From: Isohypsibius dastychi
Lineage: Eukaryota > Tardigrada > Eutardigrada > Parachela > Isohypsibiidae
Length of the DNA stretch: 10,534 nt
Direction of reading: 5' to 3'
Assembly: GCA_034696485.1 (NCBI GenBank)
Contig: JAQIWT010001508.1
Span: 1-10,534, forward strand
Each line of letters begins with the position of its first letter. Positions within the stretch are counted from its first letter, which is position 1. Below are positions 7,101-10,534 of this stretch, one piece after another. The translations under genes were made by a program, and so were the position numbers. The notes below the pieces were generated by a model. It did no database searches, was not told where the DNA came from, and saw nothing but the letters and a program-made list of their open reading frames with translations.

Positions 7101-8892
7101 CTGGATACTTATCAGACAGTATTTCACTGAAAGAAAATCCGCGGAACTTGTTCAGAATCACCGAGAATTTATGTTCATTAATCTCTGTTCAAATCCCTCC
7201 CTGGGGTAACTTGGCGCCCACCATATTCCACCAGAAACTGTTTCTGTAGCCATATCAAATTTGCTAAATAAACATGTTATGTTTTCTTGTAAGTTAAATA
7301 AGCAATCAGTGCTCATCAAAATCGCTGAAACCTAAAAGCCTTTTTAATTAAAACGGCTGACGTTTTTAAATGTCACTGACGCGTCAACTTTTAATGTGGT
7401 TAATTTTTTGCTTAGTGAGCCAGTCGATCAATAGGAAAAGAATCATATCCCGAGAAAAAGTTTACGTACGCGTTTGTTTACTAACCTAATCGATCCGGCG
7501 TTAATTGCTAAAAAGGTACTAAAGGCCATGAGTGAGCATCCGAGGTGTCCCAGCACCCATTGTTTGCTGTACAAGTGATAGGATAATATTGCTTCTGGAA
7601 TAGCGAAGCACACTAGAATCAAATCGGCGACGGCAAGGGAGACCTGAAAAAAGAGAAAACGCCGTGTGGTTGGACAAACATTTTTTTCGGATGGGAAAAA
7701 CGCAAGTCGCTTTTTTGCGTGTGGTTGTTTTTGAATTAAAATTCGAGATGCGAGTCAGTCTCGATTCGTCAAACAGAAGAAATATCTTTGAACTTCTTTT
7801 CAAAAATGGTTATAATGGTTATGGAAAGTTTAAACAAAAAGCAACAAGGTGAAATTGAGCCATTTTTGAACGATTTTCATCATTCTATTAGACATTATTC
7901 AGAACATGTTGAACGCAATTACAAAGCAATTAAAGCAAGCCATTTTCATTCGGTTGAGCATTACCAGAATTATGATCGACTTCCAAATTTCGTAATTCTT
8001 TCTATGTGAACATCCCGACACGGGATTTAAAAATTACTTCCTGACGATTAATTATACGATAATTGCACACGATATTTCTTGGATCTCTTAAGCTTTTCAT
8101 CCCAACAGACATGGTTGTTGTTGCGGAGAATCGATTTAATTGAAAAGCAAAAGAAACATTTTCACACGGTTATTTAATATCTATGAAATTGAATTGCAAA
8201 ATGTTGTTGTCTGAATGTTGATGTCTGGTGAGCGATTAATCTGAAAATTACTGACCCTGCAATACCTGATAATGTGTTTTTATTCCAGTTTTTGTAGTAA
8301 ACACATCGCTTAAATTTGAGAAGTTTGTTTTAATTCTTTCTTCATTTAAAAACATTCGTTGTTTCTACTTTCTTCCTAGTTCTTCTTTTTTTAATTTACA
8401 CATAAATTTGTTTGAATTAAATCTATAATTTTGCAATATTAACCAGAGTTTTTTCTGAGCTTCAATTGGTTAAGTCAAAAAAATGTCATAAAATCATGTG
8501 TTCAGCACATGTTATTTCTCCCAAAGAATATTAAATCTTGACCCGCCGGATATTTAGTTTATTTTACCCGATCTCTTCTGGCCAAGATCGGGATTTAACA
8601 AAAAGCACAAACATACCAGATAGCAATAAGTCGGTGTGTGTAGACTGCGGGTGCGTTTGACAACCAGACAAATAATGATATTCCCGAAAAAGCCGACAAA
8701 AAACAGCATCGTATGCAGGACGGTTCCTGTAATTCGATACGCAATCGGATACATAGTAGCCACTCTCGTAGTTGGCGGTCTCCCCGAAAACACCTCCGTC
8801 GAATTCATCCTGAAATCGGTCAAGTTATGGTCAACCATCAGGGAACTCAATGACGACAGGATTTCTGCCGACGAGGCATCATAATCCGGCAT
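3933..8892 (-). CDS. TRH-receptor-like class A neuropeptide GPCR; seven exons, 447 aa
   Basis: Exons: 8892-8617, 7643-7486, 6153-6130, 5848-5489, 4620-4359, 4297-4207, 4105-3933; all introns GT-AG and phase-compatible. The plasma-membrane receptor has an N-terminus with sequons N23 and N30, and seven helices near 52-77, 88-113, 128-154, 174-193, 220-250, 315-341 and 352-374. Class A anchors are N71, D99, W180, P234, E152-R153-Y154, W330-x-P332 and N367-P-F-L-Y371. C128 and C210 give the standard loop disulfide. The closest family I know is the thyrotropin-releasing-hormone receptor, shown by TPTYCYLVSLAVADL, ERYIAICHPM, LWAPYR and KKFRAAF. Established TRHR contacts Y106, N110, Y282 and R306 fall on F136, N140, Y333 and K357. 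In invertebrates this class binds TRH/EFLamide-type peptides and usually signals through Gq; both are inferred here. An in-frame TAA lies upstream of the ATG. The exon 5 acceptor is the least certain junction. Confidence 0.88.
4207..4297 (-). other. Receptor exon 6: end of TM7 and helix 8
   Basis: Encodes YFNSTLNPFLY and SKKFRAAFFKILLC (361-390), carrying NPxxY, the amphipathic helix 8 and Cys388, a likely palmitoylation site. It is separated from exon 5 by a 61-nt intron. Confidence 0.9.
4359..4620 (-). other. Receptor exon 5: intracellular loop 3, TM6, start of TM7
   Basis: Encodes 274-360: a loop with SPDRD, then VVKMLIVVVV through LWAPYR to LFCKTLV. Two in-frame acceptors exist, TTACAG (exon start 4620) and CTCAG (start 4626), differing by two codons. 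A third, stronger-looking TTTCGCAG (start 4642) breaks the frame if joined to exon 4. Confidence 0.85.
5043..5068. repeat. Inverted repeat in receptor intron 4, 11-bp arms, 4-nt loop
   Basis: Arms GTACCTTGTTT (5043-5053) and AAACAAGGTAC (5058-5068) are exact reverse complements. The minus-strand 12-mer AACAAGGTACAA (5041-5052) is identical to the exon 4/intron 4 junction at 5483-5494. Confidence 0.75.
5122..5391 (+). other. Unrecognised 89-codon open frame inside receptor intron 4
   Basis: ATG-initiated plus-strand frame opposite the receptor. Its cysteines include a CPIGMTFQKFELPC stretch, then C ten residues later, spaced like the last three cysteines of peritrophin-type chitin-binding (CBM14) domains. 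Cysteines 2 and 3 of that domain are absent, and no signal peptide or promoter is seen. It may be chance, or a remnant or nested exon. Confidence 0.15.
5489..5848 (-). other. Receptor exon 4: TM3 end to intracellular loop 3
   Basis: Opens by completing Arg153 of the ERY motif and encodes YIAICHPM, TM4 (W180), the second extracellular loop with C210, TM5 with P234, and a basic loop-3 start (SMKKHELHRK). Exactly 119 full codons between two split Arg codons. Confidence 0.92.
6130..6153 (-). other. Receptor exon 3: 24-nt microexon
   Basis: Acceptor TTTTCGCAG and donor AAG|GTCAGT bound only 24 nt, encoding ILAFTVE plus parts of the flanking Ser and Arg codons. It supplies the end of TM3 and the E-R of ERY, matching SITAFTIER of vertebrate TRHR. 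Skipping it keeps the frame but removes the G-protein-coupling motif. Confidence 0.85.
6154..7485 (-). other. Receptor intron 2 (1,332 nt)
   Basis: AT-rich, with no convincing open frame on either strand. It contains a perfect 20-bp palindrome at 6778-6797 and a short direct repeat ATTCTGGATT at 7043-7052 and 7054-7063. Nothing else stands out. Confidence 0.6.
6778..6797. promoter_or_regulatory. Perfect 20-bp palindrome with homeodomain-type core
   Basis: The 20 bases read identically on both strands and centre on TAATTAATTA, which holds overlapping TAAT/ATTA cores as bound by homeodomain proteins. It lies in receptor intron 2. Regulatory function is a guess. Confidence 0.35.
7486..7643 (-). 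other. Receptor exon 2: TM2, extracellular loop 1, most of TM3
   Basis: Encodes VSLAVADL with D99, the loop-1 Trp (W121), the disulfide Cys128 and FSTFLAINAGSI. F136 and N140 sit at the positions of TRHR Y106 and N110. Acceptor TTTTTTCAG, phase 0 in, phase 2 out. Confidence 0.92.
7644..8616 (-). other. Receptor intron 1 (973 nt)
   Basis: Donor GTATGT, acceptor TTTTTTTCAG. AT-rich. A 73-codon plus-strand frame rich in His, Asn, Glu and Lys (7788-8009) lies inside without any domain or splice context and is treated as chance. Confidence 0.65.
8617..8892 (-). other. Receptor exon 1: N-terminus, TM1, first intracellular loop
   Basis: Encodes 1-92: a 45-50-residue extracellular N-terminus with N23 and N30 sequons, no cleavable signal peptide, TM1 with G70-N71, and the loop SLHTPTYCYL. 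The donor CTG|GTATGT is phase 0. The frame has an in-frame TAA 21-19 nt before the ATG, so no longer N-terminus is encoded in this exon. Confidence 0.9.
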
Positions 8893-8930
8893 GTTAGTTA
8901 TCCCCCGAAAAATGACTTAGCCAGCACTTC

Positions 8931-8936
8931 TTTATA
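8931..8936 (-). promoter_or_regulatory. TATA box (TATAAA) upstream of the receptor
   Basis: TATAAAG lies 39-44 nt before the ATG. At usual spacing the 5' leader would be under 20 nt, unusually short. The element may be fortuitous with the real promoter further upstream. Confidence 0.35.
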
Positions 8937-10314
8937 AACCCATCAATTTGGAGTCTTAAACCACAATCCGAGTGAAGGTTAGAGTAGGTGCGCGAAATCG
9001 CAAGTGGGATGGACTCTGAGAAGCTATGATTAAGTTGCTTGTCTTGCGCATCACCGCGTTCGCTCGCTCCCCTTTTTCCAAACGCAAATAAATGCTTCCG
9101 CTCTGGTGGATTCCTGGCGCGTTATTGAATTGGCGGGGCAAATATGAAATAAAAAGTGATTTGCGGTACTGGCTTCCGGATGGCTGATGGAAGATAATGC
9201 AGGAGGAAAAAGTTTTTTTCTGTTTTTGAAAGTCAGCTGGGACTAGCACCTGATTTTTGGGCGCAGAACGGAAGTCTCTTTTTCGGGATGAATTATTGAT
9301 TTTTGGGTTTGATGTCGCACGCCCGAATAAATTATTCAGTATTCTCCCAGAATTCCCGTGATTTGTATTCAGCTCATTATTCCAGCGGGTTTTTTTCTCG
9401 ATCATTTAAAATGAGAGTTTGCGTGCTCCTCTTTGAGAATAAGTGGATCGAATTCTGGTTTTTAATTACTTCGAGAATGTGTGAGATGTTTTTATTGCCA
9501 AATGTAAAGTTCACAAGGATCGCTTTGATTTTGTCTCGTCTCGCCACTTTGTATGGAAATTGATCGGAAAATCGACCCTTCCTACTTGGCCGCTCAATAA
9601 AATACGAGCAACGAGGGGAAGATTGCTTGAACGTGACTTGGGCCGTGAACTCGATGGCCTATGATGAGTGCCGGGGTGCCGACCATGAATTGGCTTGTTA
9701 ATTGTTTATACCCAGTCGCTCCCCAAGAAATACATACAGTAGCTCCTCAATTTTGGGTAATTTGAAAGTTGAACTTGTTTCGGAGAGAAGGTGGATAAAG
9801 TATCCTTTGAAAATTAGGCCCCCCTCCCTCCGAGAACTACACTGCAAGAAAACAAATATCTAAATTCAGAAAAAACCAACGGACGACGACAGAAAAACTT
9901 CTGGCCGACACCACAGCTGGTAGCCAATTAGAATTACTTTCTTTGATAAGGAGATCAGTTTTTGCACCCCTTCACCTTCCTCAGAACCTCAGGAAGCCAA
10001 GTGAGCGCATCACAGTGTTCCTTATGTTATGACGTAACTAGATTTAACAAGCATGGCATCTAATCCAAATAATCCTGGGGTTTTACATGGAATTGGCAAA
10101 CCATCTCAGCATAATTCAAAATAGCTACTTTTCCATATCATACCTGTCTATGCACGCACCTAGAATGGAAATTCAGAATGAAGTCGTGTAGTGTAGTCCG
10201 TGTGTTCTCTGCGTAAATTGTTGGAGTGCTATAACTAGGTCCACGTGATCGTTGCGTCCACATGACTGAGTATGCAATCACCTACGCATTATACATTAGG
10301 CAATATACTTACCG

Positions 10315-10386
10315 TATGTACATTATGTACATTATACTTATGTACATACTTATGTACATTACATTATTATTAATATACTTATGTAC
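10315..10386. repeat. TATGTAC repeat cluster
   Basis: Five copies of TATGTAC start at 10315, 10324, 10339, 10351 and 10380 in AT-rich spacers (ATT, ATACT). An irregular microsatellite-like array with GTAC palindromes. Confidence 0.75.
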
Positions 10387-10436
10387 CAGCATACAACGGA
10401 ATCTCGGCGCGGATTTCTACGATCATAATCCCGCTG

Positions 10437-10459
10437 CCCCCCCCCCCCCCCAGCCCCCC
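10437..10459. repeat. Interrupted C tract (15 C, AG, 6 C)
   Basis: A run of 15 C followed by AG and six more C, close to the window end, echoing the 16-C tract at the window start. Confidence 0.9.
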
Positions 10460-10534
10460 ATAAGATGTAGCTTGACCTGGGATAATCAGACCTCCGCCCA
10501 ACTGTGGTTTTGAAACGTGAATTGGACGCAGATT

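Larger units (their letters stand above)
8940..10534. other. Region upstream of the receptor, no supported gene
   Basis: About 1.6 kb. Open frames of 149 codons (8956-9405, minus; Lys/Arg/Ser/Asn-rich) and 86 codons (9303-9563, plus) have no recognisable domain or splice partner and overlap on opposite strands. An AATAAA on the plus strand (9596-9601) has no clear gene before it. The right end carries TATGTAC repeats and C tracts. Confidence 0.5.

Noticed and set aside
7788-8009. 73-codon plus-strand frame in receptor intron 1
   Set aside because: No recognisable domain; AT-rich DNA of this kind gives His/Asn/Lys-rich open frames by chance.
8956-9405. 149-codon minus-strand open frame upstream of the receptor
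   Set aside because: No domain or leader seen, biased Lys/Arg/Ser/Asn composition, no promoter or splice context, and it ends just before the receptor TATA element.
1-10534. Bacterial systems, CRISPR arrays, transposons or viral insertions
   Set aside because: No evenly spaced repeats, transposase, integrase or reverse-transcriptase motifs, and no terminal inverted repeats framing a segment were seen on either strand.

Overview
The window is eukaryotic nuclear DNA from an invertebrate. It is AT-leaning, its coding sequence is cut by GT-AG introns of 53 to about 1,330 nt, and it has TATA-type promoters, AATAAA polyadenylation signals and no bacterial operon structure. Lineage cannot be fixed from the sequence; a small-genome ecdysozoan (tardigrade-like) is my guess only. 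I assembled three multi-exon protein genes by matching splice sites and reading phase, and each gives one uninterrupted protein.

Left part (about 400-3390): two head-to-head paralogues, one on the minus strand (530-1178, 3 exons, 169 aa) and one on the plus strand (2589-3182, 3 exons, 158 aa). Both encode a signal peptide, a propeptide ending in an RxKR furin-type site, and a mature domain of about 103-106 residues that aligns with the dynein light chain LC8 fold. Intron positions and phases are identical in the two genes, and both have a similar TATA element. LC8 proteins are normally cytoplasmic, so a secreted, pro-peptide-bearing, cysteine-containing LC8-like pair is the most unusual thing in the window.

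Centre and right part (3933-8892, minus strand): a seven-exon class A GPCR of 447 aa resembling the thyrotropin-releasing-hormone receptor (invertebrate TRH/EFLamide-receptor type). It keeps ERY, WAPYR and NPFLY motifs and most TRH-contact residues. It has a 24-nt microexon, tandem acceptors in intracellular loop 3, and a separate last exon for a Ser/Thr-rich tail. It converges tail-to-tail on the second LC8-like gene.

The rest (1-400, 1270-2520, 8940-10534 and the long receptor introns) contains no gene I can support. It holds a few hairpins, a 20-bp palindrome, a TATGTAC-repeat cluster and homopolymeric C tracts at both ends of the window. The LC8-like pair and the receptor need not work together; adjacency is the only link seen.
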